Source: Alsobacter sp040380755
GTDB taxonomy: Bacteria; Pseudomonadota; Alphaproteobacteria; Rhizobiales; Beijerinckiaceae
DNA: 50,268 nt
Assembly: GCA_040380755.1 (NCBI GenBank)
Contig: JBEIIL010000006.1
Span: 1-50,268, forward strand
Reading direction: 5' to 3'
Both the position numbers and the translations under genes were made by a program. Positions within the stretch are counted from its first letter, which is position 1, and each line of letters begins with the position of its first letter. Below the pieces are notes generated by a model, which had not been told where the DNA came from, made no database searches, and worked only from the letters and a program-made list of their open reading frames with translations. Shown here piece by piece: positions 42,254 to 49,515 of the stretch.

Positions 42254-43198
42254 ATGAAAGCCGACATCAAGCTCATCGCGGGCAACTCGAACCGGGCCCT
42301 GGCTGACGCCATCGCCGCCTATCTCGAGGTTCCCCTCGCACGCTGCCAGGTCCGGCGCTTCGCCGACATGGAGGTCTTCGTCGAGATCCAGGAGAACGTC
42401 CGCGGCCAGGACGTCTACGTCATCCAGTCGACCTCGTTCCCGGCCAATGACCACCTGATGGAGCTCTTGATCATCACCGATGCGCTGCGCCGCGCCTCGG
42501 CCCGCCGCATCACCGCCGTGCTGCCCTATTTCGGCTATGCCCGCCAAGACCGGAAGGCGGGTCCGCGGACGCCGATCTCCGCCAAGCCGGTTGCCAACCT
42601 GATCACCGAGGCTGGCGCCGACCGCGTGCTGACAATCGACCTGCATGCCGGCCAGATCCAGGGCTTCTTCGACATTCCGACCGACAATTTGTTCGCCGCA
42701 CCGGTGATGGTCCGCGACGTCAGGGAGCGGATGGAGCTGTCCAACGTGATGGTGGTATCGCCCGACGTCGGCGGCGTCGTCCGCGCCCGCGCGCTCGCCA
42801 AACGCATCGATGCGCCATTGGCCATCGTCGACAAGCGCCGCGAACGCGCCGGCGAGAGCGAGGTCATGAACATCATCGGTGATGTCACCGGGCGGACCTG
42901 CATCCTCGTTGACGACATCGTCGATTCCGGCGGCACCCTGTGCAACGCGGCCGACGCTCTGCTGGCAGCAGGAGCCCGCGAGGTCCACGCCTACATCACC
43001 CATGGCGTGCTGTCGGGAGGCGCCGTCGCCCGCATCGCCGCCTCCAAGCTCAAGACCTTGGTGCTGACAGACTCGATCCAGCCGACCGAGGCCGTGAAGG
43101 TGGCGCGCAACATCCGCGTCGTCTCGGTGGCCTCGCTGATGGGCGAGGCCATCGGCCGGACTGCGCTTGAGGCCAGCGTCTCCAGCCTGTTCGACTGA
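42254..43198 (+). CDS. prs: Ribose-phosphate pyrophosphokinase
   Basis: A 314-residue enzyme that makes PRPP from ribose 5-phosphate and ATP, for purines, pyrimidines, His, Trp and NAD. KLIAGNSNRALADAIAAYL opens it. Then come RRFADMEVFVEIQENVRGQD, ITAVLPYFGYARQDRK, the metal-binding loop TIDLHAGQIQGFFDIPTDN, the flexible loop DKRRERAG, and the PRPP-binding CILVDDIVDSGGTL. GGGAGCGG precedes the ATG by about 7 bases. Length and motifs fit class I enzymes. A terminator at 43302-43323 separates it from rplY. Confidence 0.97.
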   Translation: MKADIKLIAGNSNRALADAIAAYLEVPLARCQVRRFADMEVFVEIQENVRGQDVYVIQSTSFPANDHLMELLIITDALRRASARRITAVLPYFGYARQDRKAGPRTPISAKPVANLITEAGADRVLTIDLHAGQIQGFFDIPTDNLFAAPVMVRDVRERMELSNVMVVSPDVGGVVRARALAKRIDAPLAIVDKRRERAGESEVMNIIGDVTGRTCILVDDIVDSGGTLCNAADALLAAGAREVHAYITHGVLSGGAVARIAASKLKTLVLTDSIQPTEAVKVARNIRVVSVASLMGEAIGRTALEASVSSLFD

Positions 43199-43301
43199 GA
43201 CCTGCTCGGCCTGGTGATTGTCTCGCCGCCGCTTTTCTGCTAGGTCCCGCGCGCGTCCGCCAGACACCCCTGGAGGCACGGGCGCGCACACCGACGGAAC
43301 G

Positions 43302-43323
43302 GGCCGCCCACCGGCGGCCTTTT
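43302..43323 (+). terminator. Terminator between prs and rplY, nested in a longer stem
   Basis: GGCCGCC (43302-43308) pairs with GGCGGCC (43313-43319) across CACC, followed by TTTT. An outer stem CGGAACG (43295-43301) with CGTTCCG (43325-43331) would enclose it and bulge out the T-run. It lies 27 bases before the rplY start, so it could stop prs transcription or act as a leader element of rplY. Confidence 0.7.
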
Positions 43324-43350
43324 CCGTTCCGCAACCGAAGGAACAATTCC

Positions 43351-44055
43351 ATGGCTACCGCAGTGAAGCAGCTCTCAGCTGCCAAGCGCGTCCAGGGCGG
43401 CAAGGGGGCCGCACGCGCCGTTCGTCGTGACAACCGCGTCCCGGCCGTCATCTATGGCGGTGGCGAGGCCCCGCTCGCCATTTCCCTGGACCTGAAGACC
43501 GCCACCCAGCTGATCTTTGCCGGTCATTTCCTGACGACCCAGTTCGAGATCGAGGTCGACGGCGAGAAGACCCGCGTCCTGCCGCGCGACTACCAGCTCG
43601 ATCCGGTGCGCGACTCGGTCCTGCATGTCGACTTCCTGCGCCTGCGCGCCGGCCAGAAGATCCGCGTCGAGGTGCCCGTGCACGTCCTCAACCAGGACAT
43701 TGCTCCCGGCATCAAGAAGGGCGGAACGCTCAACCTGGTGACGCACAGCATCGCGCTCCTGGCTCCCGCCGACGCGATCCCGGAGGCGATCACCGTCGAT
43801 CTCGCCGGTCTCGACCTGAATGTCTCGCTGCACATCTCGGCCGTCACGCTGCCGGAGAACTGCCGCGCGGTCGATCGGTCGGATTTCACCGTCGTCACCA
43901 TCATGCCGCCGTCCGGTGGCAAGGAGGAGGCGCCGGCCGCCGCGGCCGCCGCTGCTCCGGCCAAGGGTGCGCCCGCCGGCAAGGCGGCCCCCGCTGCCAA
44001 GGCCGCTCCGGCGGCCAAGGCCGCTCCGGCAGCCAAGCCTGCCGCGAAGAAGTGA
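43351..44055 (+). CDS. rplY: 50S ribosomal protein L25 / general stress protein Ctc
   Basis: A 234-residue long-form L25 that binds 5S rRNA. The N-terminal L25 domain has GGKGAARAVRRDNRVPAVIY. The TL5-like C-terminal beta domain follows (RLRAGQKIRVEVPVHVLNQD, ITVDLAGLDLNVSLHISAVT, then VVTIMPP). The last 45 residues are an Ala/Lys/Pro tail with repeated KAAPAA units (about five). AAGGA stands 8 bases before the ATG. The order rplY-pth-ychF on one strand is a conserved translation cluster. The tail repeats may vary in number between strains. Confidence 0.95.
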   Translation: MATAVKQLSAAKRVQGGKGAARAVRRDNRVPAVIYGGGEAPLAISLDLKTATQLIFAGHFLTTQFEIEVDGEKTRVLPRDYQLDPVRDSVLHVDFLRLRAGQKIRVEVPVHVLNQDIAPGIKKGGTLNLVTHSIALLAPADAIPEAITVDLAGLDLNVSLHISAVTLPENCRAVDRSDFTVVTIMPPSGGKEEAPAAAAAAAPAKGAPAGKAAPAAKAAPAAKAAPAAKPAAKK

Positions 44056-44060
44056 TCCGG

Positions 44061-44147
44061 ACGGCGGCGTTCCGGCGCCGCCGTGCCGCCTGACCGACAT
44101 CGTGCCCGCCCCGGCGGGCACGACCGCAGCGGAGCCAGACGCTCCGC
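44061..44147 (+). promoter_or_regulatory. Three consecutive perfect hairpins between rplY and pth
   Basis: First: ACGGCGGCG (44061-44069) with CGCCGCCGT (44076-44084). Second: CGTGCCCGCC (44101-44110) with GGCGGGCACG (44113-44122). Third: GCGGAGC (44129-44135) with GCTCCGC (44141-44147). None is followed by a T-run. They fill most of the 113-base gap and end 21 bases before the pth ATG, whose ribosome site is weak. They may stabilise an mRNA end or tune pth translation. Confidence 0.5.
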
Positions 44148-44168
44148 CCGGCCGCGGGACATCGCGCC

Positions 44169-44777
44169 ATGCTGCTTTTCGTTGGCCTCGGCAACCCGGG
44201 CTCGCGCTATGCGGGAAACCGCCACAATATCGGGTTCATGGCAGTGGATGCGATCGCCCGCGCGCATGGCGCCCCGCCCTGGCGGCGCCGCTTCCAGGGA
44301 GCGGCGACGGAAACCACCATCGGCGGCGTCCGTGCGGTGTTGCTGCTGCCCGAGACATTCATGAATGAATCGGGCCGCGCCGTCGCGGAGGCCCAGCGCT
44401 TCTACAAGATCGGGATCGGCGACGTGATCGTGTTCCACGACGAGCTCGACCTCGCCCCGGCGAAGCTGCGGGTCAAGACCGGCGGCGGCAATGCCGGCCA
44501 CAACGGCCTGCGCTCGATCACGGCGCTGTGCGGCAACGACTACCGTCGCGTCCGCATCGGCATCGGCCATCCCGGCGACAAGGCCCTGGTCCATGCCTAT
44601 GTGCTCAACGACTTCGCCAAAAGCGAACGCGACTGGGTCGACGATGTGTGCCGCGCCTGCGCCGACGCCGCCCCCCAGCTGGCGGCCGGCGAGGACTCGA
44701 AATTCCAGAACACCGTCCACCTCGCCATGGAAGGGCGTGGCTGGACCGAGGTGAAGCGCCCCGGCGAACGGGACTGA
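44169..44777 (+). CDS. pth: Peptidyl-tRNA hydrolase
   Basis: A 202-residue enzyme that frees tRNA from prematurely released peptidyl-tRNA. It opens LLFVGLGNPGSRYAGNRHNI, with the catalytic H19 and N20. LLLPETFMNESGRAV, VFHDELDLAPAKLRVKTGGG (catalytic Asp) and NAGHNGLRSITALCGNDYRR then VRIGIGHPGDK complete the Pth1 fingerprint. The length fits the family. It lies between rplY and ychF on the same strand, 23 bases ahead of ychF. The ribosome site is weak and hairpins precede the start. Confidence 0.97.
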   Translation: MLLFVGLGNPGSRYAGNRHNIGFMAVDAIARAHGAPPWRRRFQGAATETTIGGVRAVLLLPETFMNESGRAVAEAQRFYKIGIGDVIVFHDELDLAPAKLRVKTGGGNAGHNGLRSITALCGNDYRRVRIGIGHPGDKALVHAYVLNDFAKSERDWVDDVCRACADAAPQLAAGEDSKFQNTVHLAMEGRGWTEVKRPGERD

Positions 44778-44800
44778 ACGGACGCGAGGAGAAGAGCGCC

Positions 44801-45898
44801 ATGGGTTTCAAATGCGGGATCGTCGGGCTGCCGAATGTCGGCAAGTCGACCTTGTTCAATGCCCTGACGCAGACGGCGGCGGCCCAGGCCGCCAACTATC
44901 CGTTCTGCACCATCGAGCCCAATGTGGGTGATGTGGCGGTCCCCGACCCGCGGCTCGACAGCCTTGCGGCCATCGGCGGCTCGGCCCAGATCATCCCGAC
45001 GCGCATCACCTTTGTCGACATCGCCGGCATTGTGCGTGGCGCCTCCAAGGGCGAAGGGCTCGGCAACCAGTTCCTCGCCAATATCCGCGAGGTCGATGCC
45101 ATCGTGCACGTCGTCCGCTGCTTCGAGGATGGCGACATCACCCATGTGGAAGGTCGCATCGACCCGCTCGCCGACATCGAGACCATCGAGACCGAGCTGA
45201 TGCTCGCCGACCTCGAGAGCCTGGAAAAGCGCGTCGTCGGGCTCGAGAAGAAGGCCCGCGGTGGCGACAAGGAGGCCAAGGAAAGCCTTGATCTCGTCGA
45301 GCGCTGCCTCGTCCTGCTGCGCGAGGGCCGGCCGGCCCGGCTGGCCGAGCGCAAGGCCGAGGAGGAGAAGGCCTTCATCGGCCTCAACCTGCTCACCGCC
45401 AAGCCGGTGCTCTACGTCTGCAATGTCGAGGAAGGCGCCGCTCAGGAGGGCAACGGGTTTTCCGATTCGGTCGGCGCTCGTGCGCTGGCCGACGGCAGCC
45501 GCGCGGTGGTGGTGTCGGCCAAGATCGAGAGCGAGATCGCCGTGCTGCCGGCCGCCGAGCAGGCCGACTATCTGGAGGCTGTCGGCCTCGCGGAACCCGG
45601 CCTCAACCGGGTCATCCGGGCCGGCTACGAGCTGCTCGACCTGCTGACCTACTTTACCGTGGGACCAAAGGAGGCCCGCGCCTGGACCATCACCCGCGGT
45701 ACCCGCGCACCGGCGGCTGCCGGCGTCATCCACACCGATTTCGAGAAGGGCTTCATCCGCTCCGAGACGATTGCGTTCAGGGATTACGTCGCCCACAAAG
45801 GCGAGGCAGGGGCCCGCGATGCCGGCAAGTTCCGGCTCGAAGGGAAGGACTACGTCGTCGCCGACGGCGACGTGTTGCATTTCCGCTTCAACACCTGA
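44801..45898 (+). CDS. ychF: Redox-regulated ATPase YchF (OLA1 family)
   Basis: A 365-residue Obg-family P-loop protein that prefers ATP to GTP and binds ribosomes. G1 is GIVGLPNVGKSTLFN (about 6-20), G2/G3 lies at YPFCTIEPNVGD and VDIAGIVRGASKGEGLGNQF. The specificity motif is CNVEE in place of NKxD, as expected for YchF. A coiled-coil insert is followed by the TGS domain (DLLTYFTVGPKEARAWTITR, GFIRSETIAFRDYV, then DGDVLHFRFNT). AGGAG lies upstream of the ATG. It is last in the rplY-pth-ychF run and converges with the Opp-type cluster. Confidence 0.97.
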   Translation: MGFKCGIVGLPNVGKSTLFNALTQTAAAQAANYPFCTIEPNVGDVAVPDPRLDSLAAIGGSAQIIPTRITFVDIAGIVRGASKGEGLGNQFLANIREVDAIVHVVRCFEDGDITHVEGRIDPLADIETIETELMLADLESLEKRVVGLEKKARGGDKEAKESLDLVERCLVLLREGRPARLAERKAEEEKAFIGLNLLTAKPVLYVCNVEEGAAQEGNGFSDSVGARALADGSRAVVVSAKIESEIAVLPAAEQADYLEAVGLAEPGLNRVIRAGYELLDLLTYFTVGPKEARAWTITRGTRAPAAAGVIHTDFEKGFIRSETIAFRDYVAHKGEAGARDAGKFRLEGKDYVVADGDVLHFRFNT

Positions 45899-45994
45899 AC
45901 CAGCTCCACGACATCCTGTCACCACACGAAGCATCATAATCTAAACCGTGCTCCTGTGGGGTGCAGGGCGGTTCGACGCGGGCCGGCAGACCCC

Positions 45995-46984
45995 TCAATC
46001 TGGTGCGACCATGTGGCAGGCGACCTGCCGCGCATGTCCGAGCAGGGCTGGTCGTTCGCTCCGGCATCGCGGCTCCGCCAGGGCGCAGCGCGGATGGAAC
46101 GGACAGCCCGGCGGAGGCGCGATCGGGTTGGGGACCTCGCCCGACAGGGCGCGCCGTGCCCGGTTCGGGGTCTCGACATTCGGGATCGTATCAAGCAAGA
46201 GCCGGGTGTAGGGGTGGCGTGGTGCGGAGAAGACCTGCTCAGCCGGTCCCGTTTCAACGAACCGACCCAGATACATGATCGCAATCGCGTCCGACATGTG
46301 GCGGACGACCGAAAGATTGTGACTGATGAAGAGGTAGGTGAGCCCGAATTCGTCCTGCAGGCGGCGCATCAGGTTGAGGATCTGCGCCTGCACGGAGACA
46401 TCGAGCGCCGACGTCGGCTCGTCGCACACCAGGATATCCGCCTCCGTGGCGAGTGCCCGGGCAATTGAAATGCGCTGGCGTTGTCCGCCGGAAAACTCAT
46501 GCGGGTAGCGGCTGCCATCGGCCGGCGAAAGGCCGACCGTCGTCAGCAGGTCTGCAATGCGCGATTGAATGGCAGCCTCGCCATTGATCAGCATCAGTTC
46601 GCGGATCGGTTCAGCGACAATGTCGCACACGCGCCAGCGGGGATTGAGGCTCGCAAACGGATCCTGGAAAATCATCTGCAGGCGAGGCGGCCCGACACTG
46701 CCATCCTTGCGGACGATCGGTGCAAAATGGATCGAGCCGCCCGTGGGCGCCTGCAGCCCGACAACCATCCTTGCGAGGGTGGATTTTCCGCAGCCGGACT
46801 CGCCGACAACGCTGAAAGTCTTGCCACGCTCGACCTCGAACGAGACGCCATCGACGGCCCGAAGAACCCGTCGGCTCTCCCCCTGAAGGACACGGGTAAG
46901 CAGTGACGGCGAAACGTCAAAGTAGCAGGATGCGTCACTGACCGTCAGTGCGGACTGGGCGCCATGAAGGCTAGCAAGACTCAT
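45995..46984 (-). CDS. Oligopeptide/dipeptide-type ABC transporter ATPase (OppF/DppF-like)
   Basis: A 329-residue ATPase of the Opp/Dpp/nickel importer class. Walker A is VVGESGCGKSTLARMVVGL, Q-loop MIFQDPFASLNPRWRV, signature YPHEFSGGQRQRISIARAL, Walker B ILVCDEPTSALDVSVQAQIL, and switch His FISHNLSVVRHMSD. The C-terminal oligo_HPY segment (APRHPYTRLLLDTIPN, GCPFHPRCALAEPRC) holds the Cys cluster known to bind an iron-sulfur centre in some members. It overlaps the OppD-like gene by 4 bases (ATGA). The substrate is set by a binding protein outside the window. Confidence 0.94.
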   Translation of the reverse strand: MSLASLHGAQSALTVSDASCYFDVSPSLLTRVLQGESRRVLRAVDGVSFEVERGKTFSVVGESGCGKSTLARMVVGLQAPTGGSIHFAPIVRKDGSVGPPRLQMIFQDPFASLNPRWRVCDIVAEPIRELMLINGEAAIQSRIADLLTTVGLSPADGSRYPHEFSGGQRQRISIARALATEADILVCDEPTSALDVSVQAQILNLMRRLQDEFGLTYLFISHNLSVVRHMSDAIAIMYLGRFVETGPAEQVFSAPRHPYTRLLLDTIPNVETPNRARRALSGEVPNPIAPPPGCPFHPRCALAEPRCRSERPALLGHARQVACHMVAPD

Positions 46985-47964
46985 GATGGAGCCGCCACGA
47001 TCGGATTCCAGCAGGCGACACTGTGGGCCTGCGCCTCGAGGTCCGGTCGCTCCGTGCGGCAGCGATCAGACGCCAGGGTGCAACGTGGGTTGAAGGCACA
47101 GCCTGACGGAATCGCGTGAAGGCGGGGCATGGCGCCGTCAATCTGCTTCAGCTCCGCCTCGCGGACACGCATGGACGGGATCGAGGCCATCAACCCGACC
47201 GTATAGGGATGGCGGGGCGTGCGGGTCACCGCCTCGACCGGACCGGTCTCGATGATGCGGCCCGCATACATCACCGCAACCCGGTCCGCCGTCTCGGCGA
47301 TCACGCCCATGTCGTGCGTGATCAGCATGACCGACATGCCGTGGTCGCGGCAAAGCCGCTTGAGCAGGGTCGTGATCTGCGCCTGGATCGACACGTCCAG
47401 CGCGGTCGTCGGCTCATCCGCGATGATCAGCTCGGGTTCGCCAGCCAGGGCCAGTGCGATGACCACACGCTGCCGCATGCCGCCGGAGAACTGGTGCGGA
47501 TAGTGATCGATCCGCATCTCCGCCGCTGGAATTCCTACCTCCTGAAGCAGTTGCAAGGCGCGGGCCCGAGCCTCCGCACGCCCCATGGGGAGATGCACCT
47601 GGATCGTCTCGGTCAACTGGTCGCCGATGGTCAGCATCGGATGGAGCGATGTCAGCGGATCCTGGAAGATCGCGCCGATCCGCTTGCCGCGCAGCCGCCG
47701 GGCCGCATCGGATGGGAGGTTATCGATCCGCTGGCCGTCGAGCCTGATTTCGCCTCCGGCAACATGGCCGGGCGGGTCGAGCAGTCCGATGATCGCCGTA
47801 CCGGTGAGCGACTTGCCGGCGCCGGATTCGCCGACAACGCCGAGAATTTCTCCCGGCGCAATGTCGAGGCTGACATGGTCCAGCGCTGTCAACCGGCCGA
47901 AGCGCGTATCGAAAACCACATGCAGGTCGCGAACGCTCAGGAGCGGGACTGGGGGATCGCTCAT
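46981..47964 (-). CDS. Oligopeptide/dipeptide-type ABC transporter ATPase (OppD/DppD-like)
   Basis: A 327-residue partner ATPase. Walker A is VVGESGAGKSLTGTAIIGLL (the usual Ser of GSGKS is Ala here), Q-loop IFQDPLTSLHPMLTIGDQL, signature YPHQFSGGMRQRVVIALALA, Walker B LIIADEPTTALDVSIQAQIT, switch His LITHDMGVIAE. The oligo_HPY end is TPRHPYTVGLMASIPSM and GCAFNPRCTLASDRC. The ATG at 47964 overlaps the amidohydrolase stop by 4 bases (ATGA), so hydrolases and transporter belong to one operon. The frame stays open far upstream on this strand, but that part is antisense-like shadow of the amidohydrolase. Confidence 0.94.
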   Translation of the reverse strand: MSDPPVPLLSVRDLHVVFDTRFGRLTALDHVSLDIAPGEILGVVGESGAGKSLTGTAIIGLLDPPGHVAGGEIRLDGQRIDNLPSDAARRLRGKRIGAIFQDPLTSLHPMLTIGDQLTETIQVHLPMGRAEARARALQLLQEVGIPAAEMRIDHYPHQFSGGMRQRVVIALALAGEPELIIADEPTTALDVSIQAQITTLLKRLCRDHGMSVMLITHDMGVIAETADRVAVMYAGRIIETGPVEAVTRTPRHPYTVGLMASIPSMRVREAELKQIDGAMPRLHAIPSGCAFNPRCTLASDRCRTERPDLEAQAHSVACWNPIVAAPS

Positions 47965-49502
47965 GTCCCTGAAGGGTCCCCATGGCCCCACAGTGCAGGG
48001 CCGGGCGCAGCGCGATCGACCAGATAGCTTGACGAAAAGATCCGGGCGGTCGACGGGTGGTGCAACGTCCGTACCGGATATTTCCGCATCAGTCCTTCGA
48101 ATTGGTCCTGCGCCTGGGCCTTGTCCGCAGCCTCGTCCCGGCCGGGGATGACGCGGTTCTCCATGACGTATCGACCGTCGATGATGACGTGGGAGAAATC
48201 CCGGCCATGGCCTGCCAGCATCATCGTCTGGATCGGGTCGATCACCTGCCCGAGATGCGGACGATCGAGGTCGAACACGGTGATGTCGGCGCGGGCACCC
48301 GGCTGAAGCCGGCCCAGGTCGGGGCGCTTGAGCGCATCCGCGCCACCGATGGTCGCGGCATCGTAGTAGTCCTCGGACCGCACTGTGGCCGCCGACCCTC
48401 CCATCACGCGGGTGAGGATCATCCCCACCTGCATGTTCATGACCATGTCGGGCGGTGCCGTATCCGTGCCAAGCCCGATCTTCAGCCCCATGGCGCGATA
48501 GCGCGCGAAATGGTCGATCGTGCCGCCATGGCGGCCCGAGACAAGCGGGCAGTGGACGATCGTCGCGCCGGCATCGCGGATGATCTCGAGATCGCGCCCC
48601 GGCCGCGCGATATGGCGGGACCCTGACACATAGGTCCCGTGCGGCAACAACCACCGATCCGAGAGAGCGCCGAGGTTCGCCAGCCACTCCGGCGGGCTCA
48701 TGCCATGCTGCGCGAGCACGAGGTCGTATTCGATCTTGGACTGGCAGCAATGCTGGCGGACCGGGATATCCATCGCGCGCGCCGCTGCCGCTCCGCGCTT
48801 CACGAGGTCGGGCGTGCAGGTCTCGATCCGGTCCGGCGACAGCATCGCGCGAATGAGGCCACCGGCGGCTCCTTCGATGCGTTCGGCGAAGGCCACGGCG
48901 GCGTCGAGCTCGGCGAGCCCGCGCGCCTCATCGTAATGCGTGCCGATCACGCCATCATCGGAAACAACCTGGTTTCCGGTGCGATAGGCGGGGCCGAGAT
49001 AGACGCGCAGGCCCAGTTCGGCTGCAGCGTGCGCGGCATCGGTGAACTCCTCCACCGTCTCGCCCCAGGCGCGATAGAACAGCGAGGCTATGGGCAAGGC
49101 CGTGGTGATGCCGTTGCGGATCAGGCTCGCGAACGCATACGCCTTCTGGAACGCCAGTTCGTCACGCGAATACATCTCGAACGGACCGGCCTCGACATAG
49201 GTCTGTGGCCAGACACGTCCCTTCGTCACTGCCGGCTGGTTGTCATAGCCAAGGATCGTCGTATCGAGATCCGACAGCGCGTCGAGATCGACGAAGCCCG
49301 GCCCGATCAGCGCGTTGCCATAGTCGATCCGCCGCGCGACCTCACCGGGAAAGCTCCGGCCGACAAACTGGATCGCGCCGTCATCGAAGACGACTTCCCC
49401 GTTTTCGATCAGGCAATGCGCGCCGTTCCTGTGTCCCACGACCCACTTTGCGGTGACGAGAACGGGACCGTCCGGTCGCGGGCCGGCTTGCGGTGGGATC
49501 AT
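47961..49502 (-). CDS. Amidohydrolase-superfamily protein (chlorohydrolase-like) with altered metal motif
   Basis: A 513-residue TIM-barrel hydrolase resembling TrzN/AtzA-type chlorohydrolases and guanine/cytosine deaminases. After a beta domain, strand 1 reads GPGFVDLDALSDLDTTILGY, where the family normally has PGxVxxHxH; both His are lost (D and L). Later landmarks are AMDIPVRQHCCQSKIEYDLV (His), LLPHGTYVSGSRHIARPGRD (His), IVHCPLVSGRHGG and GLKIGLGTDTAPPDMVMNMQ (catalytic Asp). The metal may therefore be held differently or absent. The start at 49502 is preceded by GAGCGGA. It lies 13 bases after the cytosine-deaminase-like gene and overlaps the OppD-like gene. Confidence 0.85.
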   Translation of the reverse strand: MIPPQAGPRPDGPVLVTAKWVVGHRNGAHCLIENGEVVFDDGAIQFVGRSFPGEVARRIDYGNALIGPGFVDLDALSDLDTTILGYDNQPAVTKGRVWPQTYVEAGPFEMYSRDELAFQKAYAFASLIRNGITTALPIASLFYRAWGETVEEFTDAAHAAAELGLRVYLGPAYRTGNQVVSDDGVIGTHYDEARGLAELDAAVAFAERIEGAAGGLIRAMLSPDRIETCTPDLVKRGAAAARAMDIPVRQHCCQSKIEYDLVLAQHGMSPPEWLANLGALSDRWLLPHGTYVSGSRHIARPGRDLEIIRDAGATIVHCPLVSGRHGGTIDHFARYRAMGLKIGLGTDTAPPDMVMNMQVGMILTRVMGGSAATVRSEDYYDAATIGGADALKRPDLGRLQPGARADITVFDLDRPHLGQVIDPIQTMMLAGHGRDFSHVIIDGRYVMENRVIPGRDEAADKAQAQDQFEGLMRKYPVRTLHHPSTARIFSSSYLVDRAAPGPALWGHGDPSGT

Positions 49503-49515
49503 GGTCTGGGTCCGC

